DNA of 64,000 bases from Methylobacterium nodulans ORS 2060 (GCF_000022085.1 NC_011894.1:3561501-3625500), one strand, 5' to 3'; shown: positions 34,878 through 43,881, numbered from the stretch's first letter. A program made the numbers and translations. Notes: generated by a model not told the origin, from the letters alone.

Positions 34878-35405
34878 ATGGGGCGGTTCCACCGGCACGG
34901 GGTTGAGAGCACGGCGGCCATTGCCGGGCATCCTCTTCATCACATGCTTGTGGTTTTTCCGATCGCCTTCCTTATCGGGGCGTTCGCGACCGACCTGGCC
35001 TTCTGGGGCACCAAGAACCCGTTCTGGGCCCAGGCCTCCTATTGGCTATTGATTGCCGGCATCCTCACCGCGCTCGTCGCTGCGCTTCCGGGATTCCTCG
35101 ACTTCTTCACGATCGACAAAGTGCGCGACCTTTGGATCGCGTGGACCCACATGATCGGTAACCTCATCGTCGTGGTGCTCGCGATCGTTAACGTCTGGCT
35201 GCGTTGGACGGATGCAGCCGAAGGCGCCCAGGGCTGGGGCCTCACTTTATCGTTCCTCTCGACCGCCCTGCTCTTCTTCAATGGCTGGCTTGGCGGCGAA
35301 CTCGCCTACCGCTACGGAATCGGCGCGATCCCGGACGACAGCCCCGAAGTCGAGCAGTTCCATACGCCGGAACCGCATCGTGCCGACCGCAGCACCTTAG
35401 GGTAA
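34878..35405 (+). CDS. DUF2231-family membrane protein
   Basis: The product has 175 residues with four transmembrane helices and the DUF2231 pattern: AGHPLHHMLVVFPIAFLIGA at the first helix, a GFLDFFTID loop, the pair HMIGNLIVVVLAIVN, and GWLGGELAYRYGIG at the last helix. The His in HPLHHM is typical of the family and may bind a cofactor. AGGAG seven bases before the ATG at 34878 fixes the start. It is an inner-membrane protein of unknown function, often found with redox genes; no partner here. Confidence 0.88.
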   Translation: MGRFHRHGVESTAAIAGHPLHHMLVVFPIAFLIGAFATDLAFWGTKNPFWAQASYWLLIAGILTALVAALPGFLDFFTIDKVRDLWIAWTHMIGNLIVVVLAIVNVWLRWTDAAEGAQGWGLTLSFLSTALLFFNGWLGGELAYRYGIGAIPDDSPEVEQFHTPEPHRADRSTLG

Positions 35406-35459
35406 CACCGCGGTCTCATGACGCCGTCCGGGTTGGCTGTTTTGCTCTCTAGTGCTTTG

Positions 35460-35570
35460 TCAGGCTCCAACTGATGGGTAGAGACTGCGCAGCTTGTCGC
35501 GGGCCTGAATGGCAGTGAAATGCCCCGTCACCTTGGCCTGTGCGATACGCTGGTCCAAGCACTGGCGGAG
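35460..35570 (-). pseudogene. IS630-family transposase C-terminal relic
   Basis: The minus strand reads LRQCLDQRIAQAKVTGHFTA then IQARDKLRSLYPSVGA and a stop. This matches the C-terminal end of IS630-type transposases, in which QCL(D/N)RRI and (F)TTxDARIKLRxLYP are separated by about 20 residues that are deleted here. Confidence 0.5.
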
Positions 35571-35664
35571 CTATGCGGGAGATTGGGTGACGCGGGAGGC
35601 GTGAAGGTGGCGTATCGAGGCGGGTGTCGAGCCTGCCAGAGCCTCTCAGCGAGAGCGATACGCC

Positions 35665-35913
35665 GTGACAACACCTACCAACATCGTGCCGCCTGCGTCA
35701 GCCCGAGGAGAGCTGCGCACGGGCGCCCGCCGCCTGCTCGCCCAGGCATCACTGGCTGTGGAGGTACTTGGAAACTTGGCGTTGTCACGGGAACGCTTTT
35801 TACTTACCAGTGGCGGGCTGGCGGGACAGGGCACCCTCCGCACTTTCAACGACTTAGCGGACGCCGAGATCGCCGCGGACGGCGTCAAAACGCGCTTTAC
35901 TTGCAAGATGTGA
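35665..35913 (+). CDS. Doubtful hypothetical protein, 82 aa
   Basis: A GTG-started frame with a protein-like helical middle (GARRLLAQASLAVEVLGNLA) and an acidic segment (TFNDLADAEIAADGV). There is no known domain and no strong Shine-Dalgarno. It lies between an IS relic and a broken dehydrogenase gene, so it may itself be a fragment. Confidence 0.3.
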   Translation: MTTPTNIVPPASARGELRTGARRLLAQASLAVEVLGNLALSRERFLLTSGGLAGQGTLRTFNDLADAEIAADGVKTRFTCKM

Positions 35914-35918
35914 CAATG

Positions 35919-36154
35919 CCGCCCGAACGGCGTCCAGATCGATGTTGTCGTATCCGGCACCGTACCAGATCACGCCGCGGAGCTTCGGATATCGATCGAG
36001 GAAAACGTCATCGACGCGCTGGCGCCAAACCAGCGCTACCAGAGCGTCGGCATGGGGTTTCTCGGCCAGGGCCGGGCCGAGGATCGCCCGTTCGACGCCG
36101 GGGTCACGGATATGTGTCAGTGATGAAAACGCTTGCGGTCGGAAGGCTCTTCAT
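35919..36154 (-). pseudogene. D-2-hydroxyacid dehydrogenase, frameshifted N-terminal fragment
   Basis: From the ATG at 36154 the frame MKSLPTASVFITD shifts and continues RDPGVERAILGPALAEKPHA, DALVALVWRQRVDDVFLDRY and PKLRGVIWYGAGYDNIDLDA. This is the N-terminal catalytic-domain half of a D-isomer 2-hydroxyacid dehydrogenase (GYDNIDLDA is the usual hinge). The Rossmann domain and catalytic Arg, Glu and His are missing. It lies just downstream of the CoA-transferase operon and may once have belonged to it. Confidence 0.7.
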
Positions 36155-36284
36155 GGGTTCAGGATGGCGTGACGGCGGCCGATATCGAATTCCTGCTCGC
36201 TATCTCGGCCAGTGCCGGTGGATATGGGCCGGCCCTCCGGTCGACGACGGGTGAGCGTGGCTGGGATGGATCCCGGCCCACACC

Positions 36285-37505
36285 CTACCCCCTGCAGGTG
36301 TCCGCCAGCGCCGGGAGTTTTGGCAGTGGCCCCTCGTTCAGGAGCGAATTGTGCTCGCCCAGCCGCGGGGGCGGCCGGCGCGCGGCCATGGAGCGGCCGC
36401 CTATCGCGAAGCCTGGCATGACGATATGGCCTGCCGCGGGGTGGTGGACCGTCGTCAGCACTCCGCTCTCGGCCAGCAGTGGCAGGCTTGCCACGTCGTC
36501 GTAATCCGAGACGGCGGCGCAGATGATGTCGGCTCCTTCGAGCCTCGCGACCCATTCGCCCGTGGGTCGGTGGCGAAACGCGCCGGTCAGCTCCGCCGTC
36601 AGCGCGTCGCGATTGGCCATGCGCTCGGACAGCGTGCCGAAGCGTGGGTCATCAGCGAGATCGGGGCGGTCGAGGGCGACGCAGAGTCGGCGCCAGCGCT
36701 CCGGCTGATAGGCAGCGACCAGAACATAGCCGTCCGCGGTCTGGTATGCCTCGTTCGGCGTGGCGTAAGGCGCGCCGCTTCCGCACCGCACCGGCAGCTC
36801 CCCGGTGGTTAGATAGCTGGACAGCGTCACCTGCTGGAGCATCACCGCGCTCGTGAACATGTTGACATCGAGATGGCCGGGGACCGAGCCGGCAGCGCGC
36901 TGGTTGACGGCGGCGAGGATCGCCAGGGCGGCATGGTAGCCCGTCACCATGTCGATGATGGGGGCCTGGACCTTGGAAGGCGGCTCGCCCTCATGGCCGA
37001 TCACGCTCATGAGGCCAGATACGGCCTGGACGACGCCATCGACGCCGGGCTTGTGGGACCAGGAACCATGCTGGCCGTAGGCCGAGATCGAGCAGTAGAT
37101 CAACCGCGGGTTGATGGCCCGCGCCGCCTGGAAGCCGATACCGAGCCGGTCCGCAACACCGGGCCGGAAGCTCTCGACGAGGATGTCGGCCGTCGCGATC
37201 AGGGCGCGGGCGCGCGCCCGCCCCTCCTCGCACTTCAGATCGAGCGTGACGCTGCGCTTATTCCGGTTGAGCGAGAGGAAGACCGTGCTCTCGCCTTCGA
37301 TGAAGGGCGGCCCGAGCGTCCGGCCGATATCGCCGGTTGGCGGCTCGATCTTGATGACATCCGCGCCCAGATCCGCGAGAATCATCGTCGATAGGGGCCC
37401 GGCGGCGACCTGCGAGAAATCGATGACGCGAAGGCCATCGAGCGTCCGCTCAAGTGGATGGGCGGCAGGAGCCGCGGCCTGGGCAGCAGTCGGGGTCGTA
37501 GTCAT
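36285..37505 (-). CDS. CaiB/BaiF-family CoA-transferase
   Basis: The product has 406 residues, full length for class III CoA-transferases. It shows LRVIDFSQVAAGPLSTMILA, DLGADVIKIEPP, NRNKRSVTLDLK and SISAYGQHG, and the catalytic Asp in KPGVDGVVQAVSG. It moves CoA between carboxylic acids. Its ATG overlaps the stop of the enoyl-CoA hydratase gene by four bases, making it the last gene of the operon. It probably activates the acid degraded by the other enzymes, drawing on succinyl-CoA or acetyl-CoA. Confidence 0.92.
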   Translation of the reverse strand: MTTTPTAAQAAAPAAHPLERTLDGLRVIDFSQVAAGPLSTMILADLGADVIKIEPPTGDIGRTLGPPFIEGESTVFLSLNRNKRSVTLDLKCEEGRARARALIATADILVESFRPGVADRLGIGFQAARAINPRLIYCSISAYGQHGSWSHKPGVDGVVQAVSGLMSVIGHEGEPPSKVQAPIIDMVTGYHAALAILAAVNQRAAGSVPGHLDVNMFTSAVMLQQVTLSSYLTTGELPVRCGSGAPYATPNEAYQTADGYVLVAAYQPERWRRLCVALDRPDLADDPRFGTLSERMANRDALTAELTGAFRHRPTGEWVARLEGADIICAAVSDYDDVASLPLLAESGVLTTVHHPAAGHIVMPGFAIGGRSMAARRPPPRLGEHNSLLNEGPLPKLPALADTCRG

Positions 37506-38302
37506 CGTCCAGAAAACCTCGGTTTGCGTTTCTCTGCAAAGGCGCGGCGGCCCTCCGCACGGTCCTCGGTGTCCTTCATGATGCCGAAGACCATCTCGGT
37601 CAGATCCATCAGAGCGGCGCGCGGCAGGACTTCGCATTCGCGAGTCATCCGCTTCGTGGCCATGAGGGAGAGCGGCGCGTTCTCGGCGATCGTCCCGGCG
37701 AGCTCCGCGGCCCGCCGGCCGAGTTCTGCCGCCGGCCAGACGTCACTGACGAGGCCGATCCGGAGGGCTTCGGCAGCATCGATGCGGGCACCGGTCAGCA
37801 GCATCTTCATGGCATGCGCCGCAGGGATCGTGCGCAGCAGGAGCGGACCGCAGACGCCGGCGACGCTGCCGACCTTGACTTCCGGCAGGGCGAAGCTCGC
37901 TGTGTCGGAGGCCACCCTGAGGTCGCATTGCAGCGCGAGCTCCATGCCCCCGCCGAGGCAATGCCCGTTCACTGCCGCGATGAGCGGCTTCCAAATCCGC
38001 AGCCGCTCCAGGTTCATGAAGCGCACGTAGGCGCCCCGCTCCGTCGCGATGGGATCGGAGGCGGTCCAGGCCTGGGCGTAGGAGTTCGCGCTCGGCGGCG
38101 TGCGCTTGAGGTCCGCACCGGCACAGAAGGCCCGCTCGCCGGCGCCGGTCAGCACGATGACGCGCACGTCCTCGTCGTCCCGAGCTGCCAGAAGGGCCTC
38201 CCGAAGCTCGGCCTGGGCTGCGACGTCGAGGGCATTCAGGGCCTCCGGCCGGTCGATCGTGACCGTGGCGACCGCACCCTCTCGTGAGATCCGGATCGCC
38301 AT
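37502..38302 (-). CDS. Enoyl-CoA hydratase/isomerase family protein
   Basis: The product has 266 residues from the ATG at 38302, one base after the upstream stop; a GTG at 38311 overlapping the SDR gene is an alternative start. The crotonase fold is clear: LNALDVAAQAELREAL, AFCAGADLK (first oxyanion strand), GHCLGGGMELALQCDLRVAS and a Glu in FALPEVKVG. The first catalytic Glu is in the GGGMELA region. It probably hydrates an enoyl-CoA in the operon's pathway. Confidence 0.92.
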   Translation of the reverse strand: MAIRISREGAVATVTIDRPEALNALDVAAQAELREALLAARDDEDVRVIVLTGAGERAFCAGADLKRTPPSANSYAQAWTASDPIATERGAYVRFMNLERLRIWKPLIAAVNGHCLGGGMELALQCDLRVASDTASFALPEVKVGSVAGVCGPLLLRTIPAAHAMKMLLTGARIDAAEALRIGLVSDVWPAAELGRRAAELAGTIAENAPLSLMATKRMTRECEVLPRAALMDLTEMVFGIMKDTEDRAEGRRAFAEKRKPRFSGR

Positions 38303-38303
38303 G

Positions 38304-39056
38304 TCAGACACTCGGGCTCGACAGGCTGCGGCCGCCGCAGACGTAGATGAGCTGGCCGGTGATGTAGCTGCTCGCCCGGCCTGCGAAGAACACGGCCGCC
38401 TGCGCGATGTCCTTCGGCGTGCCGATCCGCTGCATCGGCACGCTCTTCTTGAGGCGCTCCTGCACCTCGGGTTCGAAATTCTGGAAGAGCGGCGTCTCGA
38501 CGATGCCGGGCGCGATGGCGTTCACCGTGATGCCGTTTCGGGCGAGCTCGATCGCGAGGCTGCGCGTCAGGCTGACGACACCGCCCTTCGCGGCCGAGTA
38601 GTTCGCTTGGCCGAAGCCGCCGAGCCAAGCCCGGGACGAGATGTTGACGATGCGGCCGTAGGCCCGCTCGATCATCCCCGGAACCACGGCCTTGCACATG
38701 AGGAATTGCGACTTCAGGTTCACGGCGATGACCGCGTCCCAGTCGCTCTCGTCCATCTTCACGAGCCTGCGGTCGCGGACGATCCCGGCGTTGTTCACGA
38801 GCACGTCGATCCGACCGAAGGCGGCGTGAACGGCCGCAACCGCCGCCTCGACCTCAGTCCGGTTCGTCACGTCAGCGGTCGTCGCCACGACCCGTCCACC
38901 GCCGAGGTCGCCGATTTGCCGAGCGGCGCCCTCGACTGCCGCCCGGTCGAGGTCGAGGAGCGCGATGTCGTAACCCGCCCGCGCGAGACTTTCGGCGATG
39001 CCGAAGCCGATGCCGCGGGCCGCGCCGGTGATCAGCGCGACGTCCTTCTCTGCCAT
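38304..39056 (-). CDS. Short-chain dehydrogenase/reductase, 3-hydroxyacyl-CoA type
   Basis: The product has 250 residues. It carries TGAARGIGFGIA (dinucleotide loop), LVNNAGIVRD, the catalytic Ser in NISSRAWLGGFGQANYSAAK together with the Tyr and Lys, and a closing ITGQLIYVCGGRS. Asp after the second strand (LLDLDRA) suggests NAD(H) rather than NADP(H). Close to FabG and 3-hydroxyacyl-CoA dehydrogenases. It starts three bases after the thiolase stop. Predicted step: oxidation of a 3-hydroxyacyl-CoA. Confidence 0.92.
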   Translation of the reverse strand: MAEKDVALITGAARGIGFGIAESLARAGYDIALLDLDRAAVEGAARQIGDLGGGRVVATTADVTNRTEVEAAVAAVHAAFGRIDVLVNNAGIVRDRRLVKMDESDWDAVIAVNLKSQFLMCKAVVPGMIERAYGRIVNISSRAWLGGFGQANYSAAKGGVVSLTRSLAIELARNGITVNAIAPGIVETPLFQNFEPEVQERLKKSVPMQRIGTPKDIAQAAVFFAGRASSYITGQLIYVCGGRSLSSPSV

Positions 39057-39059
39057 AGC

Positions 39060-40211
39060 TCAGACTCCGAGGATGTGGACCGACGAAGCCGCGTGGTCGA
39101 CGCCCGCGATCCCGCCGCCCGTGCATTGCGTGAGGCCGATCCGCGCGCCCTCGACCTGCCGGCCCTCCGCGCGCTCCTGAAGCTGCCAGGCGATCTCGAC
39201 CATCTGGGCGACGCCTGTCGCACCGAGCGGATGCCCCTTCGCGAGCAGCCCTCCGCTCGGATTGACCGGGACGCGGCCGCCGAGCTGCGTCTCACCCCGC
39301 CGGAGCAGGTCCCCGGCCTCCCCCGGCCTCGCGAGTCCGAGCGCCTCGTAGTAGAGGAGTTCCGCGATCGTGAACGCGTCGTGCAGTTCTACGACGTCGA
39401 CATCCTCCGGCCCAAGGCCGGCCTGCTCATATGCGAGCCGCGCCGTGCGGGCGGTGATCTCGGCGTCCAGGATATTGTCGCAGCCCGCCTCGATATGCCC
39501 CGACTGAACGGCCGAGCCGAGGATGCGGACCTTCGGGCGGCCGTCTGCGAGCGGCTTCGTGGTCAGCACCACGGCGGCCGCCCCGTCGACCAAGGACGGG
39601 CAGCATTGAAGGAGCGTCAGCGGCTCCGCCACGGGCCGGGAGGACAGCACTTCCTCCACCGTCACGGGCTTGCGCTGCTGGGCCAGGGGATTGCGGGCGC
39701 CGTGACGACGGTTTTTGACAGCAATCTGCGCCAGCAGCTCAGGGCCTTCGTTGCGCTCGTGAAGGTATCGCATGCCGCGCATCGCGTAGACCGTCGGCAG
39801 CGTCATGCCCTGCCTGGCGTAGCGGTCGGTCTTGTAGTCGTTGCGCTGCAGCGGGATCGTGCCGCCACCGAGCTTGGTCAGTTGCTCGACGCCCCAGACC
39901 AGGACTGTCTCGTAGAGGCCGAGCCGCAAGGCTTGGCAGGCGAGGTGGACGGCCGTGGCTCCGCTCGCGCAGGCGTTCTCGACGTTATAGAGGGCGGGAC
40001 CGGTGATGCCGAGGTCGCGCATGAGCACTTGGCCGAGCACCATGCCGCCATAGACGTTAGCCGCGTACATGGCGTCGATCTCGTCAAGCGCGACGCCGGC
40101 ATCCCGGAGCGCACCCAGCGCGGCGGATTGCGTGAGATCCTGCATCGACTGGTCGTCGTGCCGGGCGAAGGGCGTCATGGCGGCGCCGGTGAGAAAAACG
40201 TCGGGCTTCAT
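39060..40211 (-). CDS. Thiolase of the SCP2/lipid-transfer type
   Basis: The product has 383 residues. It has the nucleophilic Cys in VENACASGATAVHLAC, VVELHDAFTIAELLYYEALG and the NPSGGLLAKGHPLGATG signature. The second catalytic Cys of classical thiolases is replaced by LTQCTGGGIAG context as in SCP2-thiolase-like proteins, which act on bulky or steroid-like substrates together with a DUF35 OB-fold protein. The gene overlaps the upstream OB-fold gene by four bases. It probably performs the thiolytic or retro-aldol cleavage in the operon. Confidence 0.92.
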   Translation of the reverse strand: MKPDVFLTGAAMTPFARHDDQSMQDLTQSAALGALRDAGVALDEIDAMYAANVYGGMVLGQVLMRDLGITGPALYNVENACASGATAVHLACQALRLGLYETVLVWGVEQLTKLGGGTIPLQRNDYKTDRYARQGMTLPTVYAMRGMRYLHERNEGPELLAQIAVKNRRHGARNPLAQQRKPVTVEEVLSSRPVAEPLTLLQCCPSLVDGAAAVVLTTKPLADGRPKVRILGSAVQSGHIEAGCDNILDAEITARTARLAYEQAGLGPEDVDVVELHDAFTIAELLYYEALGLARPGEAGDLLRRGETQLGGRVPVNPSGGLLAKGHPLGATGVAQMVEIAWQLQERAEGRQVEGARIGLTQCTGGGIAGVDHAASSVHILGV

Positions 40212-40609
40212 CGGGTAACCTCGTCAGCAGGCACGAAAACGTATTCCTCGGCCCCCGCCCCCTCGTCGGAGGGCGAAGGCGCTACGGCGCGGACCGTCAT
40301 GCCGATCCGCGGCCGCTCGCCGTTTGGCAGTTCGAGCCGGCCGAAGACCCTCACCTCTTCAGGAAAGTCGGCGTAGATCAGAAAGAATGGCGGATGACCA
40401 GTCTTCGGGTTGGGGTGGATAACGGTGAAGCTGTAGACAGACGCAGTCTCCGAGAGGGTGATTGTTTCGTAGAGCGGCCGAGCCGGTGAAGTCTCCGGCA
40501 CCTCCGGAAACACACCGCGACCCGTTCTCTTGTCACGAGAACCGCTCAACCAGAGTGTTTCCGGCTCCAGTCGTCCTCCCTGTACCCGCGATTGCACTGA
40601 ACTATGCAT
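40208..40609 (-). CDS. DUF35-type OB-fold protein lacking zinc-ribbon cysteines
   Basis: The product has 133 residues. The C-terminal OB fold is clear (ASVYSFTVIHPNPKTGHPPF, FLIYADFPEEVRVFGRLEL). The N-terminal rubredoxin-like ribbon, normally with two CxxC pairs, is present by position (LSGSRDKRTGRGVFPEVPET) but has no Cys at all. DUF35 proteins are essential partners of SCP2-type thiolases and hydratases. It is the first gene of the operon, overlaps the thiolase start, and faces the LysR gene. Confidence 0.85.
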   Translation of the reverse strand: MHSSVQSRVQGGRLEPETLWLSGSRDKRTGRGVFPEVPETSPARPLYETITLSETASVYSFTVIHPNPKTGHPPFFLIYADFPEEVRVFGRLELPNGERPRIGMTVRAVAPSPSDEGAGAEEYVFVPADEVTR

Positions 40610-40691
40610 CTTGTTCTCCGCTCGCCTCCGTTTTCGAGACGGAAGCTAACCGGAATGTCCGGACCTGCAGAGCGAGATTGCGGCGGGCGAT

Positions 40692-40710
40692 CGTTGACGA
40701 AAAAACAACG
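40692..40710. promoter_or_regulatory. Probable LysR operator
   Basis: CGTTG ACGAAAAAA CAACG is an inverted repeat containing T-N11-A (T at 40695, A at 40707), the core of LysR-family binding sites. It lies in the 118-base divergent region, 17 bases before the LysR start, so it fits autoregulation and control of the minus-strand operon. Confidence 0.5.
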
Positions 40711-40727
40711 ACACCCTAGCGTGCTGC

Positions 40728-41645
40728 ATGGACCGTCTGCCGCCGCTCAATCCGTTACGTGCCTTCGAGGCCGCAGGCCGCCTGCAGAGCATCCGCCGCG
40801 CCGCTGAGGAATTGTCGGTGACGCCGGGAGCGGTGAGCCGCCATGTGCAGAGCCTGGAGATGTTTCTCGGCGTACGGCTGTTCCGGCGTCATGCTCGCGA
40901 GATTGTGCTCACGGCCGAGGGTGAGCAGTACCTTGCGAAGGTGAGCGAGCATCTGGATGGTATCCGCGAGGCGACCCGGGCGCTGACCGGCCGCCGCGGC
41001 AAGGACATCCTGCGCATCCGCGCCTACACGACCTTCGCGATGAAGTGGCTGATCCCGCGGCTCAGCAGCTTTCACGCGGGCAACCAGACCACGGAGGTCC
41101 GGCTGACGACCTCCAACGAAACGGTCGATTTCGACCGGGAGAACCTGGACGGGGCTATCCGGCTCGGCGACGGGCGCTGGCCTGGCGTCGAACTCGACCG
41201 GCTCATGCCGAACGAGCTGGTGCCGCTCTGCACGCCTGAATACGGGCGGCGGCACGGCCTGCAGAACCCGGAGGACTTGCAGGGGACCCTTCTCCTGCAT
41301 TCGCTGGTGCGATCTGATGATTGGCAATATTGGCTGAAGGCGGCCGGGGTCAGCGGAATCGATCCGTATTCCGGCGACAAGTACGCCAGCTCGACGCTCG
41401 CCTATCAGGCGACGCTCGAAGGCCACGGCATCATGATCGCCCAGAAGGCCCTGTTTCTCGACGACCTGCGGGCCGGGCGCCTCGTCCAGCCCATCCCGTT
41501 CTCGCTCGATCGCGGCGCATTCACCTACTACCTCATCTATCCGCGCCGCAGCTCACGCAATCCGGCCTTCCGCCGGTTCCGGGAGTGGCTTCTCGACGAG
41601 GTCGAGAGGATCGAGCAGCCCGCCGCCCTTCGCTCCGAGAGCTGA
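40728..41645 (+). CDS. LysR-family regulator of the divergent operon, GcvA-like
   Basis: The product has 305 residues. The HTH is at residues about 18-48 (SIRRAAEELSVTPGAVSRHV) with the opening LPPLNPLRAFEAAGR characteristic of the GcvA/AmpR subgroup. The effector domain starts ILRIRAYTTFAMKWLIPRL. It is divergent from the OB-fold/thiolase operon and is followed on its own strand by an MHS transporter, so it probably senses the substrate or a CoA intermediate of that pathway. Confidence 0.9.
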   Translation: MDRLPPLNPLRAFEAAGRLQSIRRAAEELSVTPGAVSRHVQSLEMFLGVRLFRRHAREIVLTAEGEQYLAKVSEHLDGIREATRALTGRRGKDILRIRAYTTFAMKWLIPRLSSFHAGNQTTEVRLTTSNETVDFDRENLDGAIRLGDGRWPGVELDRLMPNELVPLCTPEYGRRHGLQNPEDLQGTLLLHSLVRSDDWQYWLKAAGVSGIDPYSGDKYASSTLAYQATLEGHGIMIAQKALFLDDLRAGRLVQPIPFSLDRGAFTYYLIYPRRSSRNPAFRRFREWLLDEVERIEQPAALRSES

Positions 41646-41811
41646 CCTCCTGAGCGCGCTGCGCGCCCTCGGCCGCCAGCATGATTGAGCAAAACTCACG
41701 CTCAGCCTGCCGAATAGTCGATTGTCGCTGCACTCCGGCACTCTCACATTCGCCCCGCGATTTTGACCGGCCTCGCGACGGCCGGGACGCAAGCACAACA
41801 TGGAGGAAACT

Positions 41812-43131
41812 ATGGATGCGACCCATGCCGGAGGTGCGACCATTGTCGCGCTCGACCCGGCGCCGGCGGCACTCACCGCCGACCAGAAGCGGGCAATCGC
41901 GGCCGCCACGCTCGGCACCGTCGTCGAATGGACCGACTGGCTGATTTACGCAACGTTCGCCCCGCTGATCGCCGCACAGTTCTTTCCGCCCGGCGACCCG
42001 GTCGCCTCCCTGCTCTCGACCTTCGCGATCTTCGCCGTGGGTTTCGTGATGCGCCCGATCGGCGGAGCGGTGCTGGGGGCCTTCGCGGACCGTTACGGGC
42101 GCAAGCGCGGTCTCACCCTGTCGATCTCGCTGATGGCCCTGGCCTCCTGCGTCATCGGCCTCTGCCCAGGCTACGCCTCGATCGGCATCCTGGCGCCAGC
42201 CATCCTGATCCTCGCTCGACTCATCCAGGGCTTCTCGGCCGGCGGCGAATTCGGCTCCGCTTCGGCTTTCCTGATTGAGTCGGCGCCGCCGAACCGTCGC
42301 GCCTTCGCCGGATCATGGCAGCATCTCGCCATCAATGCGGGCGTCCTCGTCGCGTCGTGCCTCGGCTTCGCTCTCACGTTTGTCGCCGATGATCGGGGGA
42401 TGTCAGATTGGGGCTGGCGGATCGGCTTCATCGTCGCCGGCTGCATGGGTTTCATCACGCTGTGGATTCGCAATGCGGTCCGTGAGACGGAGGTCTTCGA
42501 GCGCCGCGCGGCCACCCGGACCCTGGTGCGTCATCCCTTCCGCGCACTCATCCGGGACCATCAGGGCGCGGCGCTGCGGGTGATCGGTATCGCGATGGCC
42601 GGAAATCTCGTTAACTATATCTGGATGGTTAGCTATCCGAGTTACGTTCATATCACAACCGGCATGCCGTTGCGGCAGAGTTTCGTGGCGAGCATCGTCT
42701 CAGTAGGGGCATCGCTCCTGGTTATCCCATTCGTAGGGCTGCTCGCCGACCGGATCGGACGCCGGCCTGTCCTGATTACCTTCGCGTTCGGGTCCGCCCT
42801 CTACGCGTGGCCGAGCCTGATGCTAATCACGAACGATCTACCAAGCGCTATCGTGATCGAGACCATTGCTCTCGTGCTGAGCAGCGGCTTCGCGGCGACC
42901 TGCGCGGCGGTGATGGCGGAGCAATTCCCGTCCGAGATCAGAGCCACCGGTGTCGCGCTTCCCTACGCCATCTCAGTCACGCTGTTCGGTGGAACTGCGC
43001 CATACATTGTCACAGCGATGAAGGGATGGGGCTATGGCGATATGATTTGGCTTTATGTCGCCGCAGTGTGCATCATTGGTGGCTTTGTGTACGTCGGTAT
43101 GCGGGAAACTAAGGGAGAGGTGCTGCGCTAA
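41812..43131 (+). CDS. MFS transporter, metabolite:H+ symporter (MHS) type
   Basis: The product has 439 residues from the ATG at 41812, with GGAGGAAACT directly upstream. Twelve membrane helices are evident. The MHS signature pattern is present: TVVEWTDWLIYATFAPLIA in helix 1, GAFADRYGRKRGLTLSISLM in loop 2-3, RLIQGFSAGGEFGSASAFL in helix 4 and GLLADRIGRRPVLI in loop 8-9. Relatives import dicarboxylates, aromatic acids or betaines with protons. Position suggests it imports the acid broken down by the 36.3-40.6 kb operon. Confidence 0.9.
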   Translation: MDATHAGGATIVALDPAPAALTADQKRAIAAATLGTVVEWTDWLIYATFAPLIAAQFFPPGDPVASLLSTFAIFAVGFVMRPIGGAVLGAFADRYGRKRGLTLSISLMALASCVIGLCPGYASIGILAPAILILARLIQGFSAGGEFGSASAFLIESAPPNRRAFAGSWQHLAINAGVLVASCLGFALTFVADDRGMSDWGWRIGFIVAGCMGFITLWIRNAVRETEVFERRAATRTLVRHPFRALIRDHQGAALRVIGIAMAGNLVNYIWMVSYPSYVHITTGMPLRQSFVASIVSVGASLLVIPFVGLLADRIGRRPVLITFAFGSALYAWPSLMLITNDLPSAIVIETIALVLSSGFAATCAAVMAEQFPSEIRATGVALPYAISVTLFGGTAPYIVTAMKGWGYGDMIWLYVAAVCIIGGFVYVGMRETKGEVLR

Positions 43132-43360
43132 AACCTTCTTTCTGCTGGGGTGAGGCGCGGGCAGGAGGTGTGAGCGGCAGGCTCCAAGGGCGTTGGGGGG
43201 AGTGTCTGACCCTCACCCGGAACGCCGACGTGGACGTCCGCCGCTCGCGCACAGCTTGCGCGCGCTAGCCTGCCCCATTTCACAAATATTGACAGGGAGC
43301 TGAGGCACACCCAGTTGGCGACGACCGTCCAAACGGCGTTGAGGGCGGCCCGAACGTTTC

Positions 43361-43498
43361 ATACCAACAGCCCAAGATGCTGACGCATCGGGCTGTTGAT
43401 CCATCTCGAATTGTCGACACCACGCTAAAGGCTTTATGGAAAGGCTTGGCGAAAATTCGAGAACCAAACCAACGGTCCATTTCAAGGCCCGTTGGGAT
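43361..43498. repeat. MITE-like inverted-repeat element, copy 2
   Basis: Ends ATACCAACAGCCC and GGCCCGTTGGGAT match the ends of the element at 9109-9252. The right half (GGCTTGGCGAAAATTCGAGA, then AACCAAACCAACGG) is closely similar in both; the left half is more diverged and contains its own short hairpin (AGCCC...GGGCT). The rest of 43132-43881 holds no gene I can support. Confidence 0.65.
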
Positions 43499-43881
43499 CA
43501 GTCAGCAACTCGATCTGATTGAGGTCACGCCGATTTTCTCGCGCTGAGGCGCACGCTTGGAGGCGTTGTCACGGGAAGTGGAGTGCGGTCACAGGAACAG
43601 CAGGTCGTGTCTTTTCTCAGGCCGCTGTGGTCGCCATCTGCCACGCGTCCAACGCCTCAGCCCTAAATTGGCGCAGTGTGCGGCGGGAAATTAGATGACG
43701 TTGAATGTAGAACGCGTTCTGCACTGCGGCATGCATTGCGAGAAGTCGCTGGGCGTGGAGCCGGAGCATAAGGCCAAGCACATGGGCATCCGTGTCCTGT
43801 GACGTGCCCCGCCGTCCCCTCGGGACACGGTCCGGGGCGACTGGTTGCCCACGGAGTCGACGACCGTTTCAGGAGGCTTCG

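Noticed and set aside
38100..40376. 758-codon open frame on the plus strand
   Set aside because: It runs antisense to the SDR and thiolase genes, which have complete catalytic motifs. Its own sequence has no domain. Long antisense frames are common in very GC-rich DNA.
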